DNA of 64,000 nt from Paenibacillus lautus NBRC 15380. GTDB taxonomy: Bacteria > Bacillota > Bacilli > Paenibacillales > Paenibacillaceae. The stretch lies in contig NZ_BIMF01000017.1 of the NCBI RefSeq assembly GCF_004000945.1, positions 62,001-126,000 of the forward strand. The letters run 5' to 3'. Positions 25,903 through 34,640 of this stretch are shown here, one piece after another; position 1 is the stretch's first letter, and the number at the start of each line of letters is the position of its first letter. The translations under genes were made by a program, and so were the position numbers. The notes under the pieces were generated by a model. The model was not told the origin of the DNA. It was given only the letters and a program-made list of their open reading frames with translations, and ran no database searches.

Positions 25903-25931
25903 ATTATAGAGTTCGTATTTCCAAGTGTCAA
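25903..25931 (-). promoter_or_regulatory. Perfect consensus sigma-A promoter
   Basis: TTGACA (25931-25926), exactly 17 bases, TATAAT (25908-25903) on the minus strand. It sits directly behind the helicase gene stop and drives the leader region before rsgA. Confidence 0.9.
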
Positions 25932-25946
25932 CATCTCAAGAAAAAA

Positions 25947-28235
25947 TTAGATGCGCCTGTAATGCCTCCACTCCTCCGGCAGCAGCATCCCGTACTGGCG
26001 ATTCAGAAAGCGGTCATCCACGAGCGTCAGCGTCCCGCTGTCCTGCTCCGATCGGATCAAGCGACCACCGGCCTGCAGCACTTTGTTCATGCCCGGGTAC
26101 ACATAGGCATAATCGTATCCCCTCTTGCCGGTGCGATCAAAATAATCCTTGATGATATCATTCTCGAAGGATAGCTGCGGTAATCCAACGCCGATGACCA
26201 CAACGCTCGAAAGCCGTTCTCCCTTCAGATCGATGCCTTCGGAGAAAATACCGCCCATCACGGCAAAGCCGATCAGTGGATCTTCCGCATCCGCCTGGAA
26301 AGCATTCAGGAATGCCTCCCGCTCCTCCTCGCTCATCCCATGCCCCTGGAGCAAGGTACGCGCTCCCGGATTCATTCGGGCAAACGCCTCATGAATATCC
26401 TGCATGTAGGGATAGGACGGCAGGAAGATCAAGGTATTCACCGGCTTCTCCTGAACCAGTGCACCCAGCATCCGGACGATGGCCTCGCTATTGCGCTCCC
26501 GATCCTTGAAGCGCGTCGATAACGGCAAAATTCGAACATCCAATTGCTCGGAAGAGAAGGGGGAGGGAATCGAGAGGCTGTAGTCCTCTTCCTCCGCTCC
26601 CAGCATGTCGCGATAATATCCGAGCGGCATGAGTGTTGCCGAGAAGAATACGCTGGAGCGGTAGTTTTTTCCCGCTTGCTGGAGCAAATAAGAAGGGTCC
26701 AAACAAAACAGCTTGAGAAACACCTCACTCTGACTCATCTCCGCATACGTGACAAAGCGGTCGTCATACAGCTTGGAGATGCGCAGATACCCCTGCACGG
26801 CAAAATAGCATTCCAGAAGCGCATCGGCCTCATCCCCGCTCTTGCCGGTCATCAGCTCGGCCTCTGCCTGGAGCGAGAAATCCTCCAGCAGCTCAACCAT
26901 CATCTCCGGCTGCTGGGACCCGACAATCCGCTCTTCCTCCTCACTGACCTTGCGCAGCACTTTAAAGCGGTTATTCACCCGCTTCGCCGCATTGTAAAGC
27001 GCGGGATTACTCTCCTTGTAAGCTCGTTGCAGTTCCAGAAAAGCCGATTTATTCAGCTCGGCCGAGAACATTCCCCGCGCACGGTCTACCAGATTGTGGG
27101 CCTCATCAATGAGCAGCACACTGCGTTTCTTCACGTCCTCCGGCATCCGCTTGAAGGATACGCGCGGATCAAACACATAGTTATAATCGCAGATGACGGC
27201 ATCGGCTGCGTACGCGGCATCCAGCGAGAACTCAAACGGACACACCGTATGCTTCCGGGCGTACTCTTCAATAACGGGCCTCGTGATCATCGTTTCATTT
27301 GAGAGCAGATCCAGTATGGCGCCATTAATCCGGTCATAGTAACCCTCTGAGAACACGCAGCCCATCTGACCGCAGCCCTCGGCTTCACTGAAACAAATCT
27401 TGTCCTTCGCCGTCAGCGTGACCGTATGCATGCAGAGTCCTTGACGCTCCATACGCGCCATGGCTTCTTCCGCGGTGGTTCGGGTGATCGTCTTGGCCGT
27501 CAGATAAAAAATCCGGGATAACAAGCCTTCGCCGATCGCTTTAACCGAAGGAAACAGCGTGGATATGGTCTTCCCTATGCCCGTCGGGGCTTTGGCAAAC
27601 AATCTTCGTCCTTCCCCGATACTTTTATACACGGCTCCGGCCAACTTCCGCTGCCCCTCGCGGTAGGCGGGAAACGGAAACTTCAGTTCGCGGATGCTCC
27701 GATCCCTCCGCTCGCCATGCTCCCGCAGCAGGTTGGCATAAGGCGCATACGCCGCCACGACCTCCAATACGAAGGATTCCAGCTGAGCGAAGCTCCATTC
27801 CTGTACGAACTGCTTCCGCTCTCCGCTCGGGACCTGGAAGTAGGTTAATCTCACCGCCATCGTCGGTATCTCATGCAGCTTCGCGTACATATAGGCATAC
27901 ATTTTGGCCTGCGCCCAATGAACCGGGTACGTGTGCTCCGTAATCTCGCCCAAATCACCGGAGGTCGACTTGATCTCGTCAATCATGATCCGCTCTTCCT
28001 CTTGAATCAGACCGTCGCAGCGGCCTTCCACCACAAACAGAAGATCTTCGTAGGGAATCTCTACTTCAAGCTGAACTTCCTTCTGATCGTTCTCACCATA
28101 ATCACGCTGTACCTGTTGATGCGCACGGGTTCCCTCAGTAAGGGATGTCGCCGTGCGAAAACCGGAAGTAATGCTGCCGCTGCGAAAGACGTATTCCACC
28201 AGCGGCCTGACGGATATTTGAATAGTATGAGGCAT
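25947..28235 (-). CDS. XPD/DinG-type helicase with N-terminal PD-(D/E)XK nuclease-like domain
   Basis: 762 residues. The N-terminal ~170 residues resemble a RecB/Cas4-type nuclease: Asp in VEGRCDGLI and Glu-x-Lys in MIDEIKST. The helicase part has Walker A (APTGIGKTISTLFP), four cysteines of an iron-sulfur cluster (CFSEAEGCGQMGC then HTVCPF), Walker B DEAHN, and motif VI LIRSEQDSGTL. It belongs to the DinG/YoaA branch of superfamily 2, which unwinds 5'-3' in DNA repair. Fusion of nuclease and helicase domains suggests one-protein unwinding and trimming. It is monocistronic. Start ATG 28235 follows GAAGGAGA. Confidence 0.9.
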   Translation of the reverse strand: MPHTIQISVRPLVEYVFRSGSITSGFRTATSLTEGTRAHQQVQRDYGENDQKEVQLEVEIPYEDLLFVVEGRCDGLIQEEERIMIDEIKSTSGDLGEITEHTYPVHWAQAKMYAYMYAKLHEIPTMAVRLTYFQVPSGERKQFVQEWSFAQLESFVLEVVAAYAPYANLLREHGERRDRSIRELKFPFPAYREGQRKLAGAVYKSIGEGRRLFAKAPTGIGKTISTLFPSVKAIGEGLLSRIFYLTAKTITRTTAEEAMARMERQGLCMHTVTLTAKDKICFSEAEGCGQMGCVFSEGYYDRINGAILDLLSNETMITRPVIEEYARKHTVCPFEFSLDAAYAADAVICDYNYVFDPRVSFKRMPEDVKKRSVLLIDEAHNLVDRARGMFSAELNKSAFLELQRAYKESNPALYNAAKRVNNRFKVLRKVSEEEERIVGSQQPEMMVELLEDFSLQAEAELMTGKSGDEADALLECYFAVQGYLRISKLYDDRFVTYAEMSQSEVFLKLFCLDPSYLLQQAGKNYRSSVFFSATLMPLGYYRDMLGAEEEDYSLSIPSPFSSEQLDVRILPLSTRFKDRERNSEAIVRMLGALVQEKPVNTLIFLPSYPYMQDIHEAFARMNPGARTLLQGHGMSEEEREAFLNAFQADAEDPLIGFAVMGGIFSEGIDLKGERLSSVVVIGVGLPQLSFENDIIKDYFDRTGKRGYDYAYVYPGMNKVLQAGGRLIRSEQDSGTLTLVDDRFLNRQYGMLLPEEWRHYRRI

Positions 28236-28319
28236 GATGGTCTCCTTCGTTCATGTTCTATGAAGGATATTATACCAAACATTCGTTCCTGAAAGCGAAG
28301 CATCCAACTTCATTCGGTA

Positions 28320-28367
28320 ACAAAAAAACGTGCAGAACGCCATCCTGACAGGATGGCGTTCTGCACG
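28320..28367 (-). terminator. Terminator of pdaA
   Basis: A 17-bp perfect stem with a five-base loop followed by TTTTTTT on the minus strand, 24 bases after the stop. Confidence 0.95.
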
Positions 28368-28390
28368 CTGTACGCATAAGCAGCATGTGC

Positions 28391-29185
28391 TTACGGGGCT
28401 TTCTTCTGCATCTGATCCAAACTCTTGAACTCGTAGCCCCGGTTCCTGGCTTCGTCAATGATCCGCCCAAGCGCCTCGGTGTTGTCCTTGGAGATCGAGT
28501 GCAGCAGGATCACAGCGCCCGGGTGAAGCTGCGCGGTTACCTTATCATAAGCATACTGCGCACCACGCTGGGACTTCACGTCCCAATCCATATACGCGAG
28601 CGACCAGAAGACATTGGTATAGCCCAATTGTTTGCTGGTCGCCAGCGACCGCTCATCGAAAATGCCGCGCGGCGTACGCAAATATTTCATATCCGGCTGG
28701 CCGGTTATGCGCATAACCTCTTTCTTCACCCGCTCCAGTTCCTCGGTCAGCTTCTCTGCCGAGATCGTGGTCACATCCGGATGATTCCAGGAATGGTTGC
28801 CGATAATATGGCCTTCCGCCGTCATCCGCTTCAGCAGATCTTCCTGTGTCTTTACGTAGTGTCCGGTCACAAAAAAGGTGGCGGGCACCTTCTTCTCTTT
28901 GAGCGTATCCAGGATACGGGAGGTATATCCGTTCTCGTATCCGTTATCAAACGTAAGATACAGCTCCTTCTGCTCGGCATCGCCCATAAAGATCGCGTCG
29001 TATTTTTGCAGGAGCTCCTTAAAACCCTCCTCGTTGATGGAGGGCAGCTGGCCATTGACGCTTTTTTTGAATCCAAAATGAAACGGACCGCTTCCTACCG
29101 CCAAAGCCGCCCCCGATATGGACAGCATCACCGCCAAGCACACCAGAAGCGATAAGGCCGGCCGAAGGATATCACGTTTCTTCAT
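28391..29185 (-). CDS. pdaA: Polysaccharide deacetylase, PdaA type (muramic delta-lactam formation)
   Basis: 264 residues from ATG 29185 (GGAGAGAA upstream); longer frame not supported. A signal peptide spans about residues 1-28. The NodB domain has TFDNGYENG, the Asn variant that marks PdaA/PdaB-like enzymes rather than chitin deacetylases, zinc-binding HSWNHPD, RTPRG and a late LLHSISKDN. PdaA removes the N-acetyl group from muramic acid in cortex peptidoglycan so that muramic delta-lactam can form, which is needed for germination. The gene is single with its own terminator. Forespore expression is expected from the family. Confidence 0.93.
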   Translation of the reverse strand: MKKRDILRPALSLLVCLAVMLSISGAALAVGSGPFHFGFKKSVNGQLPSINEEGFKELLQKYDAIFMGDAEQKELYLTFDNGYENGYTSRILDTLKEKKVPATFFVTGHYVKTQEDLLKRMTAEGHIIGNHSWNHPDVTTISAEKLTEELERVKKEVMRITGQPDMKYLRTPRGIFDERSLATSKQLGYTNVFWSLAYMDWDVKSQRGAQYAYDKVTAQLHPGAVILLHSISKDNTEALGRIIDEARNRGYEFKSLDQMQKKAP

Positions 29186-29327
29186 ATCCGTTCTCTCCTT
29201 CTTTGTTGTGATATGCATTGATTCCCCCTCATGAAAAACGTACAAGGGTTGCATCACCTAATATCCCACAATTCGGAGTAAACTATGTGTTAATCAACGA
29301 CGACCCGGGGACCAGATGCAGCGGCTT

Positions 29328-30371
29328 TTACGTGATCTTGATCAATCGGCCCTTCTGATAACTCTGCAGTGCATACTCAATCATGCGGATGACATTACGG
29401 GCTTCTTCAGGCTGAACAGGTAACGGGCCATCCTTAAGAATCGCTTCGGCCAAACCCTGATAAAAGGCCTGATAGCGTCCCGGCAGCGTCTCAATCTCGC
29501 CCTGAACCGCCAGCCCGCTCAGCTCGGTAGCAAGCTCCCCGTACTGGTCCGGCTGGTCTTCGCCCCAGCCCGCATCCCCCGGGTGCATTCCCTGCTTCAG
29601 CTGGCCTTCCTGAGGGTCTGCTCCATATTTCAGGAAGCTTCCTTTATCCCCGTGCAGCTCGAATTTCGGGCCGGCTTGCCGTACCAGCGAACCGGAATGC
29701 AGAATAACGCGAAACGTTTTGTAACCCAGCACCAGATGAAAATAATCATGGGTTTTGGACCCTTTGCGCTCCGTTCTCAAATCCGCCCACAGCGTCTCCG
29801 GCAGACCGAACAGGAACAGCGCCTGATCAAGCAGATGCGAACCCAAATCATACAGGATGCCAGACCCGGGAATTCCCTGCTCCCTCCACCGCTCCGATTG
29901 CACTTCCGGACGGTAGCGGCTGAACTGCGCCTGATAAATCGAAAGCTTGCCGAGCGCTCCCGTCTCCAGCAGATTGCGGACCGTCAGAAAATCATTGTCC
30001 CAGCGGCGGTTGTGATATACCGTCAGCAGGACCCCCTTCTGCTTGGCCAGATCAATCAGCTGGTCTGCTTCTGCGGATGTTACGGTAAACGGCTTCTCGA
30101 CGACCACATGCTTACCGGCCTCGATGGCTAACCGGGTATATTCGTAATGTGTTGCATTCGGACTCGTAATGATGACAACATCAATATCCGGATTAGACAA
30201 AAGCTCATCCACGCTATCGACAACCGCCGTATCCGGCAAATCCTTGTGAACCTTGTCCGGATCTGATGATACAACCGTGTGGACTTCGTAATCCGGCACG
30301 CTTCTCAGGATAGGTGCATGAAACACCGACCCGGACAGGCCGTAGCCGATGATTCCCGCTTGTATTGCCAT
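29328..30371 (-). CDS. Gfo/Idh/MocA-family NAD(P)-dependent dehydrogenase
   Basis: 347 residues. The Rossmann N-terminus shows IIGYGLSGSVFHAP, and the family motif VVEKPFTVT lies near residues 92-100. The C-terminal alpha/beta domain has GSGILYDLGSHLLDQAL, where GSHLLDQ includes the catalytic His. The closest known types are the scyllo-inositol dehydrogenases of the IolW/YvaA group. It is probably a soluble sugar or cyclitol dehydrogenase; no iol genes are nearby. ATG 30371 has GAGGAGG upstream. Confidence 0.88.
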   Translation of the reverse strand: MAIQAGIIGYGLSGSVFHAPILRSVPDYEVHTVVSSDPDKVHKDLPDTAVVDSVDELLSNPDIDVVIITSPNATHYEYTRLAIEAGKHVVVEKPFTVTSAEADQLIDLAKQKGVLLTVYHNRRWDNDFLTVRNLLETGALGKLSIYQAQFSRYRPEVQSERWREQGIPGSGILYDLGSHLLDQALFLFGLPETLWADLRTERKGSKTHDYFHLVLGYKTFRVILHSGSLVRQAGPKFELHGDKGSFLKYGADPQEGQLKQGMHPGDAGWGEDQPDQYGELATELSGLAVQGEIETLPGRYQAFYQGLAEAILKDGPLPVQPEEARNVIRMIEYALQSYQKGRLIKIT

Positions 30372-30476
30372 AAAGCAAGCCTCCTCTTCCCATGGTTCTA
30401 TGTTGATTCGATATGTATCGCTTGGTTTCCTTGCAACATCTTAACATTCCGCAAATATTTTACAACCTCAAATGGT

Positions 30477-30514
30477 AAAGCCGCCTGCACATCCATCGCT
30501 GTGCAGGCGGCTTT
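30477..30514 (-). terminator. Terminator of the KatX-like gene
   Basis: AAAGCCGCCTGCAC and its complement form a 14-bp stem followed by TTTACCATTT on the minus strand and CTTTCTTCTT on the plus strand. It lies 53 bases after the stop. Confidence 0.85.
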
Positions 30515-30566
30515 CTTCTTGCCATTGCAAATAATAACCTGGAGACCTCTTTCGTCCTGGCAGATT

Positions 30567-32189
30567 TTAGTAAGGATCCGCCTCATGGCCCATGCGGTTT
30601 GCATCCTCTACCGCCTGCTCCCGGACCGTCTCGTTCGAGCCCTTTCTGGCCTGCTCGAGTCCTTCCCGCACGCGGCGTCCATAATCCTCATCCGCATTCG
30701 TAAAATATTCCACCATCTTGTCTTGAATCCGGATATCGCATTGGATGAGCGCACCCACCAGATTGCTAATCAAGTCGTTTCGCTCCCAGTCCTCAAAGGC
30801 TCTGTACGTATCCCCTGCCTGCTTGAAGTCCAGCGTACGGTCCAGCTTTTGCCGGACGAGGTTGGCATCATAATGGGGCTGATGCGGTTTCGCTGTCTGC
30901 GCGGCTTCCACCAGACCGTCGGTCATGGATGGCTCGTAATCCACATGGGGGCTTTGGCCTGGTGCCTTATCCACGTAATACGACATCTGTCCGCCGCGCT
31001 GGTTGGTAGCGACCCGCTTCTTCGGCGCATTGATCGGCAGCTGCAGATAGTTGGTGCCTACCCGATGCCGCTGGGTATCCGAATAAGAAAATGTGCGACC
31101 TTGGAGCATTTTGTCGTCCGAGAAATCGAGTCCATCCACCAGCACGCCCGTACCGAAGGCCGCTTGCTCCACTTCGTTATAGTAGTTCTCCGGATTGCGG
31201 TTCAGCACCATTTTGCCTACCTTCAGGAACGGGAATTGATCTGCCGGCCACAGCTTGGTTGCATCAAGCGGATCGAACTCCAGCTCCGGATGCTCATCAT
31301 CGCTCATAATCTGAACACATAGCTCCCATTCCGGATAATCCCCGCGTTCAATGGCCTCATATAAATCCTGTGTTGCATGGCTGTCATTCATAGCCTGGAT
31401 CTTGCTTGCTTCTTCCTGCGTAAGGTTCTTAATGCCTTGCTTGAGCGGTTCCCAATGGTATTTGATCAGCACACTATGGCCATCTGCATTGACCCATTTG
31501 TATGTATTCACACCAGAGCCCTGCATTTGGCGGTAGTTAGCCGGAATGCCCCATGGGGAGAAGACAAACGTGATCATATGCGTCGCTTCCGGGGAGCGGG
31601 ATACAAAGTCGAACATGCCGACAGGCCCCGGAACGTTGGATACCGGATCCGGTTTGAACGCATGGACCATGTCCGGAAATTTGAGCGGATCGCGGATAAA
31701 AAATATTTTCAGGTTATTGCCCACCAGATCCCAGTTGCCTTCTTCGGTGTAAAACTTCACGGCAAACCCGCGCGGATCCCGAAGCGTTTCCGGTGAGCCG
31801 GAACCGTGGATGACGGTTGAGAACCGGACAAACACCGGCGTGCGCTTGCCTTCAACCTGAAACAGCTTGGCCCGGGTATATTTCGAAACAGGCTCATCGC
31901 CCACTTTCCCGTAAGCTTCAAAGTAACCGTGAGCTCCAGCACCCCTTGCATGCACTACGCGCTCCGGAATGCGTTCCCGATCAAAATGCGTGATCTTCTC
32001 CAGATAATGATAATTCTCCAGGGTCATCGGTCCCCGATTCCCTACCGTTCTCACATTCTGATTATCCGAAATAGGATGTCCCTGGCGGTTCGTCAGCGTA
32101 TCCTCCCGCTCCGTCTCGCCGCGGTTCTGGGCAAAGCCTTCCCGTCCTGGGTTCGTTCCATTATTACCATCATGTTCTTGGCCACTCAC
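30567..32189 (-). CDS. katX: Heme catalase, spore KatX type
   Basis: 540 residues from GTG 32189, chosen because the ATG nine bases earlier is too close to AAGGAGG. The length and extended N-terminal tail (about 45 residues rich in Asn, Gly, Glu) fit KatX, the catalase that protects germinating spores from peroxide. Landmarks are distal His VVHARGAGAHG, Asn in LVGNNLKIFFIRD, and proximal Tyr in RTFSYSDTQRHR. A C-terminal acidic tail with EDANRMGHEADPY is distinctive. A sigma-F-like promoter lies about 55 bases upstream, supporting forespore expression. Not obviously preceded by a Per box, unlike katA. Confidence 0.85.
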   Translation of the reverse strand: MSGQEHDGNNGTNPGREGFAQNRGETEREDTLTNRQGHPISDNQNVRTVGNRGPMTLENYHYLEKITHFDRERIPERVVHARGAGAHGYFEAYGKVGDEPVSKYTRAKLFQVEGKRTPVFVRFSTVIHGSGSPETLRDPRGFAVKFYTEEGNWDLVGNNLKIFFIRDPLKFPDMVHAFKPDPVSNVPGPVGMFDFVSRSPEATHMITFVFSPWGIPANYRQMQGSGVNTYKWVNADGHSVLIKYHWEPLKQGIKNLTQEEASKIQAMNDSHATQDLYEAIERGDYPEWELCVQIMSDDEHPELEFDPLDATKLWPADQFPFLKVGKMVLNRNPENYYNEVEQAAFGTGVLVDGLDFSDDKMLQGRTFSYSDTQRHRVGTNYLQLPINAPKKRVATNQRGGQMSYYVDKAPGQSPHVDYEPSMTDGLVEAAQTAKPHQPHYDANLVRQKLDRTLDFKQAGDTYRAFEDWERNDLISNLVGALIQCDIRIQDKMVEYFTNADEDYGRRVREGLEQARKGSNETVREQAVEDANRMGHEADPY

Positions 32190-32244
32190 GAATGTCATTC
32201 CTCCTTGGATATAAGGCTTGTAAAATGGGTTCTCTTACTATGGA

Positions 32245-32272
32245 TATTATGTCCAAGGCGTGAAAATGTATG
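32245..32272 (-). promoter_or_regulatory. Sigma-F/sigma-G-like forespore promoter of katX
   Basis: On the minus strand GGACATAATA (32254-32245) fits the sigma-F -10 consensus GGnnAnAnTA exactly. CATA (32272-32269) lies 14 bases upstream as the -35 (consensus G-YWTA, about 15 bases). The start of transcription would be near 32238. Confidence 0.6.
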
Positions 32273-32297
32273 AAATGTCCCTTCATTTAAAACAAAC

Positions 32298-33188
32298 TTA
32301 ATCATGCTCACCCAACAGGGCGCGGGTAAAGCTGATCCATTCCCTGACGGCAAAGGACAGGTACCGGTCCTTCCTCCAGATCATTCCAAGCTGCCAGGGG
32401 ATCGAGGGATTATCCAGCGGCAGTATCGTCACGCGCGAAGAATCGATTTCCTTACAGATCGTCTCCGGGAGCAGTGCGATACCCAAATTGGCGGCCACCA
32501 TGCCGCTGATGAGATCCCACTGTGAGCTTTCATAGACCACCCTTGGCTCAAAGCCGGCGCTGACGCATTCGCGGATAATCCGGTCATGCAGCGTAAAGTC
32601 CTCTCGAAACAACACAAATGCCTCGTCGGCAAGCTCATTCAGGTGTACATGCTCTCTTCCTGCCAGCCGATGGGACGGATGCAAGAGCAGATTCAGCTTC
32701 TCTTTCACAAAGGAATAATAGTGGAATACGTCTTCATTGACCGGCAGCACCGCGACGCCGATATCCGTCTGACCGCTTTCCACATCCGCTTCGACCTTCT
32801 TGGCACCATCCTCAATCAGCTGAATGGTAATCTTCGGATATTCCCGGTGGAACTGACCGATCACCTCAGGGAAAAAGCTTGAACCTACCATGGGCGGAAG
32901 CCCGATACGGAGATGGCCGCGCTTCAGGTTCATGAGATCCTCCAGCTCGGCCGATACCCGCTGAAAGGAATCCACCATCTGCTGCGCCTGCTGATACATG
33001 ATATGACCCGCATCCGTCAGCTCAATCCGCTTGCCCTGCCGGTAAAACAAGGTTACGCCCCACTCGTCCTCCATGTTGCGAATCGTTTTGCTGATCGTTG
33101 GCTGCGTAATATACAGCTTCTCGGCGGCTTTGGTGAAGCTTTGGTTCCTCGCTACCTCAAGAAAATACTCCAGGTGCCGTATATCCAT
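32298..33188 (-). CDS. cidR: LysR-family regulator of the cidAB-like operon
   Basis: 296 residues. The N-terminal LysR helix-turn-helix is typical (MDIRHLEYFLEVAR, FTKAAEKLYITQPTISKTIRNME), followed by a periplasmic-binding-like effector domain with GSSFFPEVI and GIALLPETI. It is divergent from cidA/cidB homologues, the usual layout of CidR/YwbI, which activates them under overflow metabolism (acetate). A palindrome lies in the 126-base gap. The gene symbol is by context. Confidence 0.85.
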   Translation of the reverse strand: MDIRHLEYFLEVARNQSFTKAAEKLYITQPTISKTIRNMEDEWGVTLFYRQGKRIELTDAGHIMYQQAQQMVDSFQRVSAELEDLMNLKRGHLRIGLPPMVGSSFFPEVIGQFHREYPKITIQLIEDGAKKVEADVESGQTDIGVAVLPVNEDVFHYYSFVKEKLNLLLHPSHRLAGREHVHLNELADEAFVLFREDFTLHDRIIRECVSAGFEPRVVYESSQWDLISGMVAANLGIALLPETICKEIDSSRVTILPLDNPSIPWQLGMIWRKDRYLSFAVREWISFTRALLGEHD

Positions 33189-33228
33189 CCGATACTCCCT
33201 CCGGTTTCTTCTATGTATAGATAAATGG

Positions 33229-33254
33229 AATGCATATCATTCGATATATGCATT
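33229..33254. promoter_or_regulatory. Palindromic site between cidR and cidA
   Basis: AATGCATAT and ATATGCATT, nine-base perfect arms around eight bases. It sits in the divergent intergenic region where a LysR-type regulator would bind. Confidence 0.55.
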
Positions 33255-33314
33255 TTACCTATGAAAATTATCGTTGTAAAATTTCAATACCAATGAAAAT
33301 AAAGGAGGCCGGTC

Positions 33315-33686
33315 ATGATCAACATGCTGAAAGGAACGCTGCAAGTGGCCGGTTTCATGCTTCTCTCGTTAGGGATGGATCAACTGGCCGCTTGGCTGAA
33401 TATAGGGATTCCGGGCAGCATTCTCGGAATCGTTGTTGTGTTTATACTTCTCGAAACCAAAGTCCTCCGCCTGGAGTGGATCGAGCTTGGCGCCAATTGG
33501 CTGCTCGCCGAATTGCTGCTGTTCTTCATCCCTGCTGCGGTTGGCATCATGAAATATTTCCCGATGCTGGAGGCCGAAGGGCTCCAGATTCTGGCCGTGG
33601 TTTTGTTCAGCACCGTCATTGTGATGGTCAGCTCTGGACTGACTGCCGGCTTCATCTCATCCAGAAAGGAGCGTAAAACACCATGA
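33315..33686 (+). CDS. cidA: CidA/LrgA-family holin-like protein
   Basis: 123 residues with four hydrophobic segments (about 8-28, 30-50, 62-82, 88-112), the size and layout of CidA/LrgA membrane proteins. The motif GIPGSILGIVVVFILLETK near residues 32-50 is family-typical. These proteins act like holins in murein hydrolase control, programmed lysis and export of pyruvate or acetate-related metabolites. ATG 33315 follows AAGGAGG. The stop overlaps the next start as ATGA. Confidence 0.9.
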   Translation: MINMLKGTLQVAGFMLLSLGMDQLAAWLNIGIPGSILGIVVVFILLETKVLRLEWIELGANWLLAELLLFFIPAAVGIMKYFPMLEAEGLQILAVVLFSTVIVMVSSGLTAGFISSRKERKTP

Positions 33687-34372
33687 ACATCCTGTTGACG
33701 GTAATTCTCGGCTTATTATTGACGGTCGGGATTTATGGGGGAGCCAAAAGACTGTATCGCCGTCTGCCAAAGGTCTATTTATCGCCGCTCCTTATCACCC
33801 CTGTACTGATTGTTGTGATATTGACACAAACGGGGGTATCCTATGAATCATACAATGAAGGGGCGCAGTGGATCAGCAAGCTGCTCGGACCGGCTACGAT
33901 CGCTTTTGCCGTGCCTTTGTACAAAAACTTCCAAACCCTTAAAAAGCATGCGGCCGAAATTATGCTCAGCGTGCTGACCGGATCGGTACTGGCGATGTTA
34001 TCCTCTGCAGTTCTCGCCAAATGGATGCATCTGAACAGCTCGCTGGCCACCAGCCTCGTGCCGCGCTCCATAACAACCCCCATTGCCATGAATGTCTCCG
34101 AGGTCATTGGGGGCGTGCCGAACATGACGGCCGTCTTTGTCATTATGACCGGGATTCTGGGGTCCATGATCGGACCGGCGGTCATGCGAATTTTCCGGAT
34201 TCGGGGCGATATCGCAAGAGGCGTGCTCTTTGGGACCAGCGCCCATGGAACCGGCACCTCCAAGGCATTTGAATTCAGCTCCCTTTCGGGGACAATCTCC
34301 AGCATTTCGATGATTGTCGCCGCTCTCTTCACCCTTGGAACCGCACCACTGATCATGTCTTTTCTTTATTAA
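33683..34372 (+). CDS. cidB: CidB/LrgB-family membrane protein
   Basis: 229 residues, very hydrophobic, about six to eight membrane segments. It has the LrgB family features SYESYNEGAQWIS, LGPATIAFAVPLYKN, LVPRSITTPIAM and GTSAHGTGTSKAF. It works with CidA in cell-wall lysis control; the pair also resembles plant plastid glycolate/glycerate transporters, so a metabolite transport role is possible. It is translationally coupled to cidA and followed by a terminator. Confidence 0.92.
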   Translation: MNILLTVILGLLLTVGIYGGAKRLYRRLPKVYLSPLLITPVLIVVILTQTGVSYESYNEGAQWISKLLGPATIAFAVPLYKNFQTLKKHAAEIMLSVLTGSVLAMLSSAVLAKWMHLNSSLATSLVPRSITTPIAMNVSEVIGGVPNMTAVFVIMTGILGSMIGPAVMRIFRIRGDIARGVLFGTSAHGTGTSKAFEFSSLSGTISSISMIVAALFTLGTAPLIMSFLY

Positions 34373-34391
34373 TATTTGCTAAGGCCCTGAC

Positions 34392-34416
34392 AAAACCGGC
34401 GATGGCCGGTTTTTTC
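34392..34416 (+). terminator. Terminator of the cidAB operon
   Basis: AAAACCGGC and GCCGGTTTT around a GATG loop, followed by TTTTC. It lies 20 bases after the cidB stop. Confidence 0.9.
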
Positions 34417-34466
34417 GCTGTCTTTTTCATGTTGTTATAAGAAGCTTAAGGACTTACTTTAACTCT

Positions 34467-34495
34467 TTGACAACCTCCTCCGAAGAGGTCATAAT
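34467..34495 (+). promoter_or_regulatory. Sigma-A promoter of the LTA synthase gene
   Basis: TTGACA (34467-34472), 17 bases, CATAAT (34490-34495). The spacer contains an inverted repeat ACCTC/GAGGT. A 5' leader of about 140 bases precedes the preferred start. Confidence 0.75.
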
Positions 34496-34640
34496 AGTTC
34501 TGTTCATTCATTTTGTAAAATAAATGGTATACGGAATGTATATCAACAGTAAGAATAACGTCTATCGATTCTTAAATAACGGATGGCCGCTGCAGTTCTC
34601 AAAAATGGTGTACGGCGGCATTGAAAGGAAGGCGATACAG

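Noticed and set aside
25947..26480. Cas4 or CRISPR-linked nuclease-helicase
   Set aside because: No cas genes or arrays within the window; the helicase is a DinG/XPD repair type.
33315..34372. Prophage holin genes
   Set aside because: Gene pair and divergent LysR regulator fit the chromosomal cidAB system; no other phage genes nearby.
34524..34640. N-terminal extension of LTA synthase
   Set aside because: The in-frame ATG at 34524 has no ribosome site, whereas GTG 34641 has AAGGAAGG and gives a normal family length.
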